Origin: an uncultured Lachnospiraceae bacterium
GTDB taxonomy: Bacteria > Bacillota > Clostridia > Lachnospirales > Lachnospiraceae
DNA length: 64,000 nt
Assembly (NCBI GenBank): GCA_947631955.1
Contig: CANRNJ010000005.1
Location: forward strand, 1-64,000
Direction: 5' to 3'
Made by a program: the position numbers and the translations under genes
The notes under the pieces: generated by a model
Told to the model about the DNA's origin: nothing
What the model saw: the letters and a program-made list of their open reading frames with translations, nothing else
Database searches by the model: none
Shown here: in pieces, positions 44,583-54,304 of the stretch
How the letters are laid out: each line of letters begins with the position of its first letter
How positions within the stretch are numbered: position 1 is the first letter of the stretch

Positions 44583-45218
44583 ATGTCTTTTTCTTTCTCC
44601 GCGCTGCTGCTCTTTCTGACAGCCGTATCCGTCGACTCGCTGACCGCCGGACTGACCTACGGCACGCAGCGCGTTCATATAAAACTTTCCTCATACGCTA
44701 TCCTGATCTGTGTCCCGGCCGCGTTCATAGCCGCGTCCAACCGTATCGGTTCCTGCATCGGCCTGCTCTTTTCTCCATCGCTTCTCCCCATCCTCTCCTT
44801 TATCCTTCTTACGTTCATCGGACTCAGCAAACTGTCGGAGAGCCTGATCCGGCTCTTAGCGCGAAGACACCCCAGTCTGCGGAGAAACTGGGGCTGTAAG
44901 ATCAAACAGATCCATATCGTCTTCACCGTGTACCTGTCGCCGGAGGACGCCAACGGCGGCGACCTGCAGATCCTGAGTCCAAAGGAAGCGCTGCTTCTGT
45001 CCCTCGCCCTTTCGCTGGACAGCGTGCTGGCCGGTATGGCTTTCGCCGCGGTCCCCATGTCCTTTGCGGTCCTCTTCGGTCTTGCCGCCGTCTTCAACCT
45101 GCTGCTCTTCTCGGCCGGATACGGTTTCGGGCATCTGCTCTCCACCGTTGTGCATATCGATCTTTCATGGCTCAGCGGACTGTTTCTGCTTCTTCTTGCA
45201 GTTCAGGCTCTGCTGTGA
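44583..45218 (+). CDS. ytaF: YtaF-like sporulation membrane protein (MntP superfamily)
   Basis: 211 residues, six hydrophobic helices in two halves, each beginning with a 'SVDSLTAGLTYG' or 'LSLDSVLAGMAFA' motif, the paired acidic helix of the MntP/YtaF family. A central basic cytoplasmic loop ('RRHPSLRRNWGCK') separates the halves. YtaF is annotated as a sporulation membrane protein; its transport role is unproven. It is the only plus-strand gene in this area and its last 47 bases overlap the 3' end of the calcium ATPase gene. Confidence 0.8.
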   Translation: MSFSFSALLLFLTAVSVDSLTAGLTYGTQRVHIKLSSYAILICVPAAFIAASNRIGSCIGLLFSPSLLPILSFILLTFIGLSKLSESLIRLLARRHPSLRRNWGCKIKQIHIVFTVYLSPEDANGGDLQILSPKEALLLSLALSLDSVLAGMAFAAVPMSFAVLFGLAAVFNLLLFSAGYGFGHLLSTVVHIDLSWLSGLFLLLLAVQALL

Positions 45219-47868
45219 CGGATTCCTTTTTCTTCCCGTTTACCGCCACCAAAAGTTCATGGACGATCAACGGCGTGGCGGACAGCGCCATAAGCTGCCC
45301 CCATTCCTGAAAACTCAGGCGCACCGTGCCGAACAGACCGATCAGGAAGGGGATCTCCGTCACCGCCGCCTGAAGTATCACCCCGGCCGCAAACGCTCCG
45401 AGCATATACGGATTGTTTCTGTGGTTCATCCGGAATACCGAGCGGTTGACATCCCGCATCCCGATCGCGTGGAACAGCTGGCTGATCCCCAGGACCGTAA
45501 ACGCGTGCGTCTGCGCTCTGGACAGCACCGATGCGATACTCAGTCCTTGGACTATATTATGTAAACTAACAGGCAGTCCCTCCGACACGGCCCAGTCATA
45601 GGGCACTTTTAAAAACGCCGCCAGACTTACGCCGCCGATCACAAGGCCGTAACAGATCACGCAGAGCAGCCCGCCTTTGGCGAAAAGCGACTCTCCTTTC
45701 CGGCGCGGCCTCTCCCGCATCAGCCTCTCGCCCTCGTTGTCGTCCACTCCCAGTGCGAGCGCCGGCAGCGAATCGGTGATCAGATTGATCCATAAAATGA
45801 AACCGGCCTTCAGCGGACTGGGAAGCCCCGCCACGATCGTAAGGAGCATGGTCATGATTTCTCCCAGATTGGACGACAGGAGAAAGAGCACCGACTTTCT
45901 GATGTTTTCGTAGATCCCCCGCCCTTCCCGGATGGCAAGATGTATGGTCGCAAAGTTATCGTCCATCAGCACAAAATCCGCCGCGCCGCGCGCCACATCC
46001 GTTCCGTTCTGTCCCATTGCGATCCCGATATCCGCCGCCTGAAGGGAAGGCGCGTCGTTGACGCCGTCCCCCGTCATTGCAACGGTCTTTCCGAGCGCCT
46101 TGTATCCTTCCACGATCCTTACCTTATGTTCCGGGGTCACTCTGGCAAACACGCGCAGACCGTTCAGCCTCTGTAAGAAGCCGTGGTCCTTAATACGGTC
46201 GAGCTCCCGGCCCGTGATGCACTGATCCGGGCGGTCCGCGATCCCCAGTTCCTTAGCGATACAGTAGGCGGTGTCCGGATGATCTCCCGTGATCATCACC
46301 GTGGACACGCCCGCTTTGGCAAAATCCGCCACAGCCTGCATGGCTTCCGGCCGGATCGGGTCGCGCATACTGAACAGTCCTAAGAAGATCATATTTTTTT
46401 CCTGAACGCCGCCGTCCGTATCCATCGCCAGCGCCATCACACGCCTGCCTTCTCCCATGAGGCGCTTCTGGACAGCGGCTATGGCGTCCCTGTCGGATGG
46501 CGAAACGTCGCATATACCGCCCATACGGCAGATCCGGCTGCAATTCTCCAGAATACGCTCGGCCGCTCCCTTGGTATAGGAAACGACTCTGCCGTCCAAC
46601 CGGTGCACCGTGGTCATCATCTTGCGCTCGGAGTCGAATCCCTTCTCCGCGATCCGCGGACCGTCCGCGCGGAGCTTCTCGATATCCGCGCCGCACTCCT
46701 GCGCCATGTACAGCAGGGCAAGTTCCGTAGGATCGCCGGACTTGTCCTCTTCTGTCAGGATCCCGTCGTTGCACAGAACGCATCCCTGTATAAAATACAT
46801 CGGCAGACGCTCTCTGAACTGTTCCTGCCGGATGATCCTTCCGTCCAGATAACATTCCGTCACCGTCATTTTATTCTGTGTCAGCGTTCCGGTCTTGTCC
46901 GAGCAGACCACTTCCACGGCGCCCAATGTTTCCACGGAAGAAAGCTTCCGCACGATGGTTCTGGCACGCACCATGCGGGACACGCTCAGGGCAAGCACGA
47001 TCGTCACGATGGCCGGAAGTCCTTCGGGCACGGCCGCCACGGCCAGAGATACGGAAGTCAGCAGCATGTCCCCCGTATTACGCTTCTGCAGGACCGCCAC
47101 GACAAACAAAAAAACGCATATCCCCACCGCCGTAATACTCAGGATCCTGCCCAGTTCCCCCAGTTTGACCTGAAGCGGCGTCAGCTTCTCCCGGCTCCCG
47201 TGGAGCATATCCGCGATATGCCCTACCCGTGTGTCCATGCCTGTGGCAACGACTACGCCGCGCCCGCGTCCTTTCGTCACATAGGTAGACATATACGCCA
47301 TGTTTTTGTCGCTGTTGTCCCCGGACGCTTCCGCGGTATAAGCGGCGTCTTTTTCCACCGGCACAGACTCTCCTGTTAGGGTAGACTCTTCTACACACAT
47401 CCCCTGTGTATCAATCAATCTTAGGTCCGCCGGTATTCTGTTTCCCGCTTCCAGAAGCACGATGTCACCCTGTACCAGATCTTCCGCCGGGATCTTTTCC
47501 CTTGTGCCCTCCCGCATGACGACCGCCTGCGGGGACGAGATCTTCCGCAGCGCTTCCACCGCCTTTCCTGCTTTGCCTTCCTGAATGATGCCTGCCGCAG
47601 CGTTTAGAACGACCACCGTGATAATAATGACCGCGTCGCCGAACTCGTTCAGCATTACCGAAACGGCCATCGCGACTATGAGGATCAGTATGAGCGGATC
47701 GTTAAGCTGCTCCAATATCATACGGCCCACACTCTTTTGTTCCTGATCCTTCAGCTTATTCGGTCCGTACTTCACCTTGCGTTCCATCGCATCTAAGCGT
47801 CTTAAGCCTTTATCCTTGTCCGTTTCCAGTATCCGAATCGTTTCCGCCGCTGTCTTTACCTCATACAT
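45172..47868 (-). CDS. calcium-translocating P2-type ATPase
   Basis: 898 residues. Cation ATPase N-terminal domain, actuator with 'LTGESVPVEK', membrane Ca2+ motif 'VPEGLPAIVTIVLALS', phosphorylation site 'CSDKTGTLTQNKMTVT' and hinge 'TGDGVNDAPSLQAADIGIAMG', with ten membrane segments in the 4+6 pattern. This is the PacL/SERCA-like class that pumps Ca2+ out of the cytoplasm. The last residues ('KKKESVTAEPELQEEAETVR') form a charged tail that overlaps the ytaF gene on the other strand. There is no nearby regulator. Confidence 0.93.
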   Translation of the reverse strand: MYEVKTAAETIRILETDKDKGLRRLDAMERKVKYGPNKLKDQEQKSVGRMILEQLNDPLILILIVAMAVSVMLNEFGDAVIIITVVVLNAAAGIIQEGKAGKAVEALRKISSPQAVVMREGTREKIPAEDLVQGDIVLLEAGNRIPADLRLIDTQGMCVEESTLTGESVPVEKDAAYTAEASGDNSDKNMAYMSTYVTKGRGRGVVVATGMDTRVGHIADMLHGSREKLTPLQVKLGELGRILSITAVGICVFLFVVAVLQKRNTGDMLLTSVSLAVAAVPEGLPAIVTIVLALSVSRMVRARTIVRKLSSVETLGAVEVVCSDKTGTLTQNKMTVTECYLDGRIIRQEQFRERLPMYFIQGCVLCNDGILTEEDKSGDPTELALLYMAQECGADIEKLRADGPRIAEKGFDSERKMMTTVHRLDGRVVSYTKGAAERILENCSRICRMGGICDVSPSDRDAIAAVQKRLMGEGRRVMALAMDTDGGVQEKNMIFLGLFSMRDPIRPEAMQAVADFAKAGVSTVMITGDHPDTAYCIAKELGIADRPDQCITGRELDRIKDHGFLQRLNGLRVFARVTPEHKVRIVEGYKALGKTVAMTGDGVNDAPSLQAADIGIAMGQNGTDVARGAADFVLMDDNFATIHLAIREGRGIYENIRKSVLFLLSSNLGEIMTMLLTIVAGLPSPLKAGFILWINLITDSLPALALGVDDNEGERLMRERPRRKGESLFAKGGLLCVICYGLVIGGVSLAAFLKVPYDWAVSEGLPVSLHNIVQGLSIASVLSRAQTHAFTVLGISQLFHAIGMRDVNRSVFRMNHRNNPYMLGAFAAGVILQAAVTEIPFLIGLFGTVRLSFQEWGQLMALSATPLIVHELLVAVNGKKKESVTAEPELQEEAETVR

Positions 47869-48035
47869 GTTTTGTCCTCCTGCGATCTGCCATACATGCG
47901 CTTATGACCGCTGTCACATGCGCTTTGTAAGGTATATGCAGAGGCTGTCCCAATTATGCCAAGGGCTGTCCGCGGCTTGTCAACGGCGTATCCTGCGCAG
48001 AAACGAGATGAAACATGCTTTGCGGGTTTTACTCG

Positions 48036-48067
48036 TAAAAAAAGGAGTTTCTTTTCAGAAACTCCTT
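48036..48067 (-). terminator. intrinsic terminator overlapping the greA stop
   Basis: AAGGAGTTTC (48058-48067 on the minus strand) pairs perfectly with GAAACTCCTT (48042-48051) across 6 bases and is followed by seven T. The upstream arm encodes the last codons of greA. Confidence 0.92.
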
Positions 48068-48558
48068 ATCTTATCGCTGCCGTCGTCCACTGTATTCTCT
48101 ATGGACTTTATCACGACGTAATAGCCGCTCCCCGCATTGACTTCCACATAGACTCTGTCGCCCTCTTTATGTCCGAGAAGCGCTTTCCCCAACGGTGATT
48201 CTGTACTGATCAGCCCTGCCAGAGAATTGCCCCGGACCGTTGTGACCAGTTTGTACGTTTCCGTCACATTGTCTTCCTCAAAGAAAACTTCCACCGTATT
48301 GTTGATGCCCACCTCGTCTTCCGCCGATTCATCGGAGATCACCACCGCTGTCTTGATCATCCGCTCCAGATAACGTATCCGGCTCTCGTTCTGATTCTTG
48401 AACTTCTTTGCGGCGTGATACTCAAAATTCTCGCTTAGATCGCCGTGGGCTCTGGCCTCCTTGACGTCTTCAAGAGCCTGCTTGCGCACAACCAGTTTCC
48501 TGTATTCGATTTCCTCTTCCATCTTTTCGATGTCTTTGCGCGTCAATTCGTTGTGCAT
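48055..48558 (-). CDS. greA: transcription elongation factor GreA
   Basis: 167 residues. N-terminal coiled coil with the tip 'ARAHGDLSENFEYHAAK' holding the acidic residues that enter the polymerase channel and stimulate cleavage of backtracked RNA, then the FKBP-like C-terminal domain ('ISTESPLGKALLGHKEGDRVYVEV'). It follows the chemoreceptor gene by 12 bases, an unusual pairing that implies a shared transcript. Confidence 0.93.
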   Translation of the reverse strand: MHNELTRKDIEKMEEEIEYRKLVVRKQALEDVKEARAHGDLSENFEYHAAKKFKNQNESRIRYLERMIKTAVVISDESAEDEVGINNTVEVFFEEDNVTETYKLVTTVRGNSLAGLISTESPLGKALLGHKEGDRVYVEVNAGSGYYVVIKSIENTVDDGSDKIRSF

Positions 48559-48570
48559 AACGCCCTGCTC

Positions 48571-50364
48571 CTAAATTTTGAATTTCGATACGTCCTCCAG
48601 AAGAGTCTTGACTTTGTCGTCCAGATCGAGCACGATCTGATTTGAGCCGTCTACCATATTGGCAAGCTCGCCCGTCATGGCGGAAGTCTGCTGAGCGACC
48701 GCGGCATTATCCTGTGCCAGCTGATTCAGCACGTCAAGAGCGTTGGTCACATTGATCCTCTGGTGCTCGATCTCGCCGGTCATATTTCCGATCGACTGAA
48801 CCGCACCAACGCAGTTATCCAGCTCATGATACAATTTTTCAAATGTTTCGTAAGTTTCCGACAAAGAATTTACCTGTACATCCACCGACTCGTTCATATC
48901 TTTCATGATCTGGACGGACTTCGACGTATTATCCGTCAGTTCCTCGATAACGCGCCTGATCTCCTCAACGGAGGAAGTGGACTGATGCGCAAGTTTGCCG
49001 ATCTCGTCCGCAACGACCGCGAAACCTCTTCCCGACTCGCCTGCTCTTGCCGCCTCAATGCTTGCATTTAAGGCCAGCAGATTGGTCTGATCCGCGATCT
49101 CATTGATCAGATTTGCAGCCATCTCGATCTTCTGTACCGCCAGATTGGTAGACTGCGTCTGTTCATTCATGGTTTCAATGTTCTTTCTCGTATTGTCATT
49201 GACTTTGATCAGATTGTTCAAAGTATCCATGGACTGTTCGCTCAGACGCTTCATATCGTTGGCATTATCGTCAAGGACTTTGATCTCCCCGTCCGTCTTC
49301 TCAATGTGGTCAGCCATAACGCCGACTTCGCCGGTCGCATTGTCCGTAGAAGAAGCCTGCTCGCTGACGTTGCCCGCGATCGAATTGACTGCGGTGGACG
49401 TCTGATCGATGGACGTCTTCATATCGTTGAACGCCTGATCAAAATTGCCGAGCGCGCCGTTGACGTTTCTTGCCACATCCGTGATATCCTGAATAAGTCT
49501 GCGCATATTCTGCTGCGCGACGCTGAGCAGATCGGCCGTCTGCCCGATCTCATTTTTCTGCTTAACGTGCACTTCCGTAACCATGTCGCCCTCAGACAAA
49601 TGTTTTGCAAACATCTGGATCTCGGTGAGAGGTTTTACCATATGGGCGCCGAAGAAGAACGCGATCACAAGCGCCGCGATGATAACGATCACAAACACAA
49701 TGCCGATCCGTATGTTCATGCCGTTTGTCGTAACGGACAGTTCGCTTTGAACCTGTTCCATGCCCGCCTGCATATCATCCACATAGTTGCCTGTAGACAC
49801 TACCCAGCCCCACGGTTCAAATATCTGGGAATACGCCACCTTGGGAGCGACGGTCACGCCGTCCGCCTTCGTGAACGCAAATTCGTTATAGCCGCCCTTA
49901 TCGGCGCTCTGGCATACGTTCATGATCTCCTGAATGATCATGACGCCGTTCTGATCTTCCAGATCGTAACGGTTATTGCCTTCCTGCTCCGGCAGTACCG
50001 GATGCATGATCAATGTATAATCTGTATCGTCGATCCAGAAATATCCGCTTTGATCGTCGCGGTAACGCATGATGCGGATGATCTCCTTAGCATCTTCCTT
50101 AGCTTGTTCTTCTGTTTTCTCTCCCGCCTGCACTTTATCGTATTCGCTCTGCAGAACCGCTATCGTGCTCTGTACCTGAGATTTGATCTCCTGCTTGTAA
50201 CCATCGTTTTCCGCGTTCTGATAAATCTCATTTGCATAACTGGATAACGCCCCAACCGAAACAAACGCAATGATTCCGATCACAGCTGCCGTCAGTATAA
50301 CGACACCGGCAACCAAAAACATGATCGAATTACGCAGACTCTTACGTGTACCTCTTTTTTCCAT
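48571..50364 (-). CDS. methyl-accepting chemotaxis protein, single Cache sensor
   Basis: 597 residues. TM1 about 12-35, a periplasmic-side single Cache (sCache_2) sensor about 40-205 ('[22 protein letters not shown]', '[14 protein letters not shown]'), TM2 about 213-235, HAMP about 235-290, and a long signalling coiled coil with the conserved hairpin '[33 protein letters not shown]'-type sequence (about 435-470). It senses small ligands and drives CheA. It is transcribed from a good sigma-A promoter and leads into greA. It fits the motility theme of the flagellin cluster 4 kb away. Confidence 0.94.
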   Translation of the reverse strand: MEKRGTRKSLRNSIMFLVAGVVILTAAVIGIIAFVSVGALSSYANEIYQNAENDGYKQEIKSQVQSTIAVLQSEYDKVQAGEKTEEQAKEDAKEIIRIMRYRDDQSGYFWIDDTDYTLIMHPVLPEQEGNNRYDLEDQNGVMIIQEIMNVCQSADKGGYNEFAFTKADGVTVAPKVAYSQIFEPWGWVVSTGNYVDDMQAGMEQVQSELSVTTNGMNIRIGIVFVIVIIAALVIAFFFGAHMVKPLTEIQMFAKHLSEGDMVTEVHVKQKNEIGQTADLLSVAQQNMRRLIQDITDVARNVNGALGNFDQAFNDMKTSIDQTSTAVNSIAGNVSEQASSTDNATGEVGVMADHIEKTDGEIKVLDDNANDMKRLSEQSMDTLNNLIKVNDNTRKNIETMNEQTQSTNLAVQKIEMAANLINEIADQTNLLALNASIEAARAGESGRGFAVVADEIGKLAHQSTSSVEEIRRVIEELTDNTSKSVQIMKDMNESVDVQVNSLSETYETFEKLYHELDNCVGAVQSIGNMTGEIEHQRINVTNALDVLNQLAQDNAAVAQQTSAMTGELANMVDGSNQIVLDLDDKVKTLLEDVSKFKI

Positions 50365-50439
50365 TTGTACCAGTCTCCATTCCGTTTTTTATGTACCAGA
50401 CCATGCTGTCTGTCAGGTTTTTTGTTACACCCAATTAAA

Positions 50440-50467
50440 ATTATACTACGATTTCAGATTTTTTCAA
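50440..50467 (-). promoter_or_regulatory. promoter of the chemoreceptor gene
   Basis: Minus-strand TTGAAA (50462-50467), 16-base spacer, TATAAT (50440-50445), about 75 bases before the start codon. No sigma-28 box was seen here. Confidence 0.65.
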
Positions 50468-50482
50468 TCATTCTTTACAACA

Positions 50483-50578
50483 GTTTCTGCGTACATCTTT
50501 ACGGCTGTTTCTGCGTACATTTATATGGCCGTTTCTGCGTATATTTATATGGCCGTTTCATATACTGATAAAAAGAGG
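50483..50578. repeat. 24-bp tandem repeat, four copies
   Basis: GTTTCTGCGTACATTTATAT-type units start at 50483, 50507, 50531 and 50555, an exact 24-bp period, between the chemoreceptor promoter and the anti-sigma gene end. Confidence 0.88.
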
Positions 50579-50619
50579 CATGTTATGATCGTGCCGAAAA
50601 AACTTTGTGCTGAAAAAGT

Positions 50620-51819
50620 CTACTGTTTCGGCTGATAGACCACAAATCCGACCGTGCCGTCCTCATTTAACGTAAACACCTCGATGCAGAGTGTGTCAAG
50701 GGTCCCGCTGGAACTCCAGCCGCCGATCTTGACCGTGCCTGCCTGCTTATCCGGAAAGATCCAGTCAACAAGCATCCTTGCATGTTCAGAACCCGCGCCG
50801 CTCTCCATCCTCCACTGGTAAGAGATCATGCCGTCCGCATCAGGCGTACATAACATCCGTGTATACTCCACCGGTTCGGCATATTCGTCGAGATTTTCCG
50901 AAGTCAGCTTCTCCATAAAAACGTCGGCTTCGGTCAACGGCTCCGAAACGTCTTCTTCGTCCGAACCGCCCTCCGCTCCGGAGCCGTTCATTTTTTCCTC
51001 AAACTGCTCCAGATATTCAGCCGCTGCAGCCGGGTCAGCTTTTGCGGGATCTACCGGCAGGGTGAAGAGCGCGTTTACGCCGTTGTAGTCAGTGTTCCGC
51101 GTGATCTCGCCGGTAATTTCATCATAGCGGTATGCGCCCGCTTCGTAGAAACTTCCGCTGCTCACGCCCACATAGATGCCCCTGTCCGCAAACATTTCCA
51201 GATTGTCCATCTCCAGTATCCTGTATTCGATGCCGTCTTTTACCAGAGCGGTATATCCGCCGCCCATGCTCATCAGGCTGTACCGCATCGGATCAAGCCC
51301 CCGGATATAATGCGACACATAGAAAGATTCTCTGCCGTAATCGTCCGAGGAGGTGGGCTCCATGGGTGTGCCGTCCTCATGCTCGATCGCCACTACCGTG
51401 TAGATCCTGTCGTCCTCGACCTGACCGTCTTCCATAGACAGATAGTCGCTGATATTCCTGCCCGCCACGCTCCCCAGAAGAGTGATCCGGTAGCCGCCGC
51501 ACTCCTGAGTTTCATTGACCAAAATCGCATCGTCGCCCAAAAACGCATCGGTAAGCGCCGCATCTCCTGTTTCATCCACGATCTCCGCAGGCGTAAGATA
51601 CTTGTATGCCGCATAAGACGTGGCCGATGCAAACAGCACCGCGCACAGACCCACAGCGGCGGCGGGGATTCTTCTTCTGTTTTTTTTCTTATCCATCATT
51701 TTCTGTTCCTCCATTTCAATATGAGAAAGGACCTGACGGTTCAGACTCTCTTCCGGCAAATATGCCGGGGCCAGTGCCAGTCTTAATAAATCATCCATAT
51801 CATTTTTCATATCTGCCAT
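50620..51819 (-). CDS. membrane anti-sigma factor (DUF4179-like)
   Basis: 399 residues. A short cytoplasmic helical domain (about 1-50, including 'LLRLALAPAYLPEESLNRQVLSHIEME') binds the sigma factor, one membrane segment spans about 50-70, and the large C-terminal part lies outside ('ECGGYRITLLGSVAGRNISDYL' fits the DUF4179 start). An acidic linker lies about 280-300. Its start overlaps the ECF sigma gene by 20 bases, the typical order and coupling of a sigma/anti-sigma pair. Confidence 0.8.
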   Translation of the reverse strand: MADMKNDMDDLLRLALAPAYLPEESLNRQVLSHIEMEEQKMMDKKKNRRRIPAAAVGLCAVLFASATSYAAYKYLTPAEIVDETGDAALTDAFLGDDAILVNETQECGGYRITLLGSVAGRNISDYLSMEDGQVEDDRIYTVVAIEHEDGTPMEPTSSDDYGRESFYVSHYIRGLDPMRYSLMSMGGGYTALVKDGIEYRILEMDNLEMFADRGIYVGVSSGSFYEAGAYRYDEITGEITRNTDYNGVNALFTLPVDPAKADPAAAAEYLEQFEEKMNGSGAEGGSDEEDVSEPLTEADVFMEKLTSENLDEYAEPVEYTRMLCTPDADGMISYQWRMESGAGSEHARMLVDWIFPDKQAGTVKIGGWSSSGTLDTLCIEVFTLNEDGTVGFVVYQPKQ

Positions 51820-52327
51820 CCTCCAAGTCTTTTTTCAGGATCGTTTTCGCCCGTCTAAGCCTCGTCTTCACGGCTCCCTCCGACAGATTCAGAATATGCG
51901 CTATTTCCTTCTGCGGAAGTTCTTCCATATAATACAGAAGGACCGGCATCCGGTACTTGTCCGGCAGCCTTTCCACCGCGTTTCGCAGAATACCGTATGT
52001 TTCCCGCAGCTCGACCTGTTCTTCCGTCGAGCGTCCGCCGGACGGAAGATGCGCCATGATCTCCTCCGCCGGATATTCCATACCGGCGATCCGGTTTCTT
52101 ATGGAATGTTTGCGTTTATAATTCCGATACAGATTCATGGCAACACTCATAAGAAAACTTTTGGCGTTCTTCTCGATGGACAGTTTTTCCATGCTTTCAT
52201 ACAGCTTCAAAAAAGTATCCTGATAAAGTTCTTCCGCATCCTGACGGTTGTGCGTTACAAAACAGCAGAACGAAAATAGATCCCTGCCATAGGTTTCGAT
52301 CATCTGTTCAAGTTCTTCCCGTTGCAT
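51800..52327 (-). CDS. ECF-type RNA polymerase sigma factor
   Basis: 175 residues. Region 2 (about 5-75: 'QDAEELYQDTFLKLYESMEKL' and 'FLMSVAMNLYRNYKRK') and region 4 (about 115-170: 'LPDKYRMPVLLYYMEELPQKEIAHILNLSEGAVKTRLRRAK') are standard. The ATG at 52327 has GGAGG seven bases upstream; an upstream extension in frame is not supported. It is co-translated with the membrane anti-sigma factor and probably answers an envelope signal. Confidence 0.93.
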   Translation of the reverse strand: MQREELEQMIETYGRDLFSFCCFVTHNRQDAEELYQDTFLKLYESMEKLSIEKNAKSFLMSVAMNLYRNYKRKHSIRNRIAGMEYPAEEIMAHLPSGGRSTEEQVELRETYGILRNAVERLPDKYRMPVLLYYMEELPQKEIAHILNLSEGAVKTRLRRAKTILKKDLEDGRYEK

Positions 52328-52404
52328 TGATAAACCTCCGGTTCCGGCAGCCCTCATGATGACTGTCGAAGTTAGGATATCCTCCAAATAGATTTGATCT
52401 ATTT

Positions 52405-52440
52405 ACTAGTATAGGGTAATGACGGGGAAAAAGGTTTCAT
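52405..52440 (-). promoter_or_regulatory. possible self-activated ECF promoter
   Basis: The minus strand reads TGAAACCTTT (ending near 52439), resembling ECF -35 elements, with CGTC and CCTATA further on at non-ideal spacing. Listed as a weak candidate for autoregulation. Confidence 0.3.
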
Positions 52441-52560
52441 TTTCTCATACCAAATATTCCTGATATTTCCATTGATTTTCTGTGTATCTTGTCATATAAT
52501 CATTTTATATAATATTATATACTATTTATTATGATTCATAGAAAAACAGGTGGATAAACA

Positions 52561-53184
52561 ATGCTTTTTGAATATTTAAAAAAGAATTATGCTCCCGGAG
52601 AGCCTATCTTCACAGAGGATATCCATATAGAAGGCATGAACCGCCCCAATTTTATCCAGCAGCTCAAGACCCTGACAGACAATGGCAGGATCGTCCGATA
52701 TGAAAAGGGAATCTATTATATTCCAAAAGAAACACGTTTTGGCCATGCGGCCGGTCCGAGTCCGGAAACCATCGCACGGTACAAATACATCTCACGCATG
52801 GGGAAAACGGACGGATATTATTCCGGCGGCACCTTTGCCAATCTGATCGGTATATCCCTTCAGGTTCCCATGAAAAAAGAGATCGTCAGCAACAATACCG
52901 CTGCCATTGTGCGGGAAGTCCTGATCGGAAAACAGACCTTTATCGTGCGGCGTACCAATGTTCCTGTTTCCACCGAAAATGTCCATGTTTTACAGCTTTT
53001 AGAGCTTTTGAAAAATCTGGACAGCTATATGGACGGAGATTATAATGAAGCGAGAGAGAAAATAGCAAAATATACACTTGCAAACAGTATGCAGAAAACG
53101 GATATTGACCGGTATATCCGGTATTATCCGGATTCCACTTTCCGATTCTATTACGAAATGAGGTTAGACGATGTACTTGCATGA
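52561..53184 (+). CDS. AbiEi-type antitoxin / DUF6088-like regulator
   Basis: 207 residues. An N-terminal winged helix (about 1-60, 'IEGMNRPNFIQQLKTLTDNGRIVRYEKGIYYIP') is followed by the AbiEi-like core ('YYSGGTFANLIGISLQVP', 'IVRRTNVPVSTENVHVLQLLELL'). The antitoxin of type IV AbiE systems represses the operon and counters the nucleotidyltransferase toxin without direct binding. Overlap of 14 bases with the next gene shows coupling. Confidence 0.8.
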   Translation: MLFEYLKKNYAPGEPIFTEDIHIEGMNRPNFIQQLKTLTDNGRIVRYEKGIYYIPKETRFGHAAGPSPETIARYKYISRMGKTDGYYSGGTFANLIGISLQVPMKKEIVSNNTAAIVREVLIGKQTFIVRRTNVPVSTENVHVLQLLELLKNLDSYMDGDYNEAREKIAKYTLANSMQKTDIDRYIRYYPDSTFRFYYEMRLDDVLA

Positions 53185-54073
53185 TAACAGATCACTCTTT
53201 GCAGATGTCATAGAAGAAACCAATATCCGCACCGGTATCGCACATTCCATTATCGAGAAAGACTATTATGTGACTATGCTCTTAAAACTGCTTGCCGCCG
53301 CAAATCCTGAAATTGTTTTTAAAGGCGGCACTTCCCTCTCAAAGTGCTTCCACCTGATCGACCGGTTTTCCGAGGATATCGACATCACATTCACGGAACA
53401 CATCGGTGAGGCCAGAAGGAAAAAACTCAAATACTCCGTTTTGAAACCCATCAGCGAAGAACTGCATATGCCGATTGAAAACTGGGATTCTATCGAAAGC
53501 GACAGAGATTACAATTATTACCTGTTCCAGTACCGGCCAGTAACGGAATATCCCATAGAAAGTATTCTTCCCGGAATCAAACTGGAAACAGCGCTCATTT
53601 CCTATTCCTTCCCGACCGAGGAACAGGAAGTCAGTTCCATTATCTTTGAATCGCTTCATGACGATATGCCGGAACTGGAAACACAATATGAGCTTGCCCC
53701 ATTCCGGATGCAGGTGCAGTCTGTCAGCAGGACATTCATTGATAAGATCTACGCGCTCTGCGACTATTACATGGACCAAAGAACAAAGCGGTTTTCACGC
53801 CATCTTTATGACATCTATAAACTTTATCCCGTCGTCACGTTTGACGACGCTTTTAAGAAATTGATCTGTCAGGTCCGCGAACACCGCTCGCATCTGTCCA
53901 TCTGTCCCTCTGCCCAACAGGGTGTTAATATAAAAGCACTTATATATGAATTTCTGGACAATGAATTTTACAGGCACGACTATGAAAGCATAACAAGGTT
54001 CTTGATCTCCGATCATGTAACCTATGAACAGACCGCCAAACGGCTCCGCGAGATTGCAGATATGCTGTTTTGA
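53171..54073 (+). CDS. AbiEii-type nucleotidyltransferase toxin
   Basis: 300 residues. 'FKGGTSLSKCF' (about 39-49) and 'FSEDIDITFTE' (about 58-68) are the GSx-type and D-x-D motifs of the AbiEii/MNT nucleotidyltransferase fold, followed by the family's 'IDKIYALCDYY' and 'RHLYDIYKLYP' motifs. AbiE systems are type IV toxin-antitoxin modules that can abort phage infection by modifying tRNA ends or other targets. The pair lies next to the flagellin array. No terminator was noticed past its stop. Confidence 0.85.
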   Translation: MYLHDNRSLFADVIEETNIRTGIAHSIIEKDYYVTMLLKLLAAANPEIVFKGGTSLSKCFHLIDRFSEDIDITFTEHIGEARRKKLKYSVLKPISEELHMPIENWDSIESDRDYNYYLFQYRPVTEYPIESILPGIKLETALISYSFPTEEQEVSSIIFESLHDDMPELETQYELAPFRMQVQSVSRTFIDKIYALCDYYMDQRTKRFSRHLYDIYKLYPVVTFDDAFKKLICQVREHRSHLSICPSAQQGVNIKALIYEFLDNEFYRHDYESITRFLISDHVTYEQTAKRLREIADMLF

Positions 54074-54165
54074 CGGTTAGGACCCCAAAACCGCTGCAGC
54101 TTACAGCGTACTCTCACACCCATGCTGTGGCAGTTTTTATTTTCCTGCTTCTCTTTTGGAGGACA

Positions 54166-54222
54166 ATAAAAAGAGCTGCCGCTCCATAGATAATTCATCT
54201 ATTTTGCAACAGCCCTTTCCTT
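54166..54222 (-). terminator. terminator of flagellin 1
   Basis: Long minus-strand stem with several G-U pairs (GGGCTGTTGC with GCGGCAGCTC, inner ATAGAT/ATCTAT) followed by TTTTTAT. A stretch beginning TTATGATAGTCTGTTATTTA (near 54222) recurs at the same place downstream of flagellins 2 and 3. Confidence 0.75.
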
Positions 54223-54304
54223 ATGATAGTCTGTTATTTACTTGTCTGCCTATCCGGCTTTTCTCATGACTTTTTTCAGGACTAAGATCATCCTAGGGCC
54301 AAAA

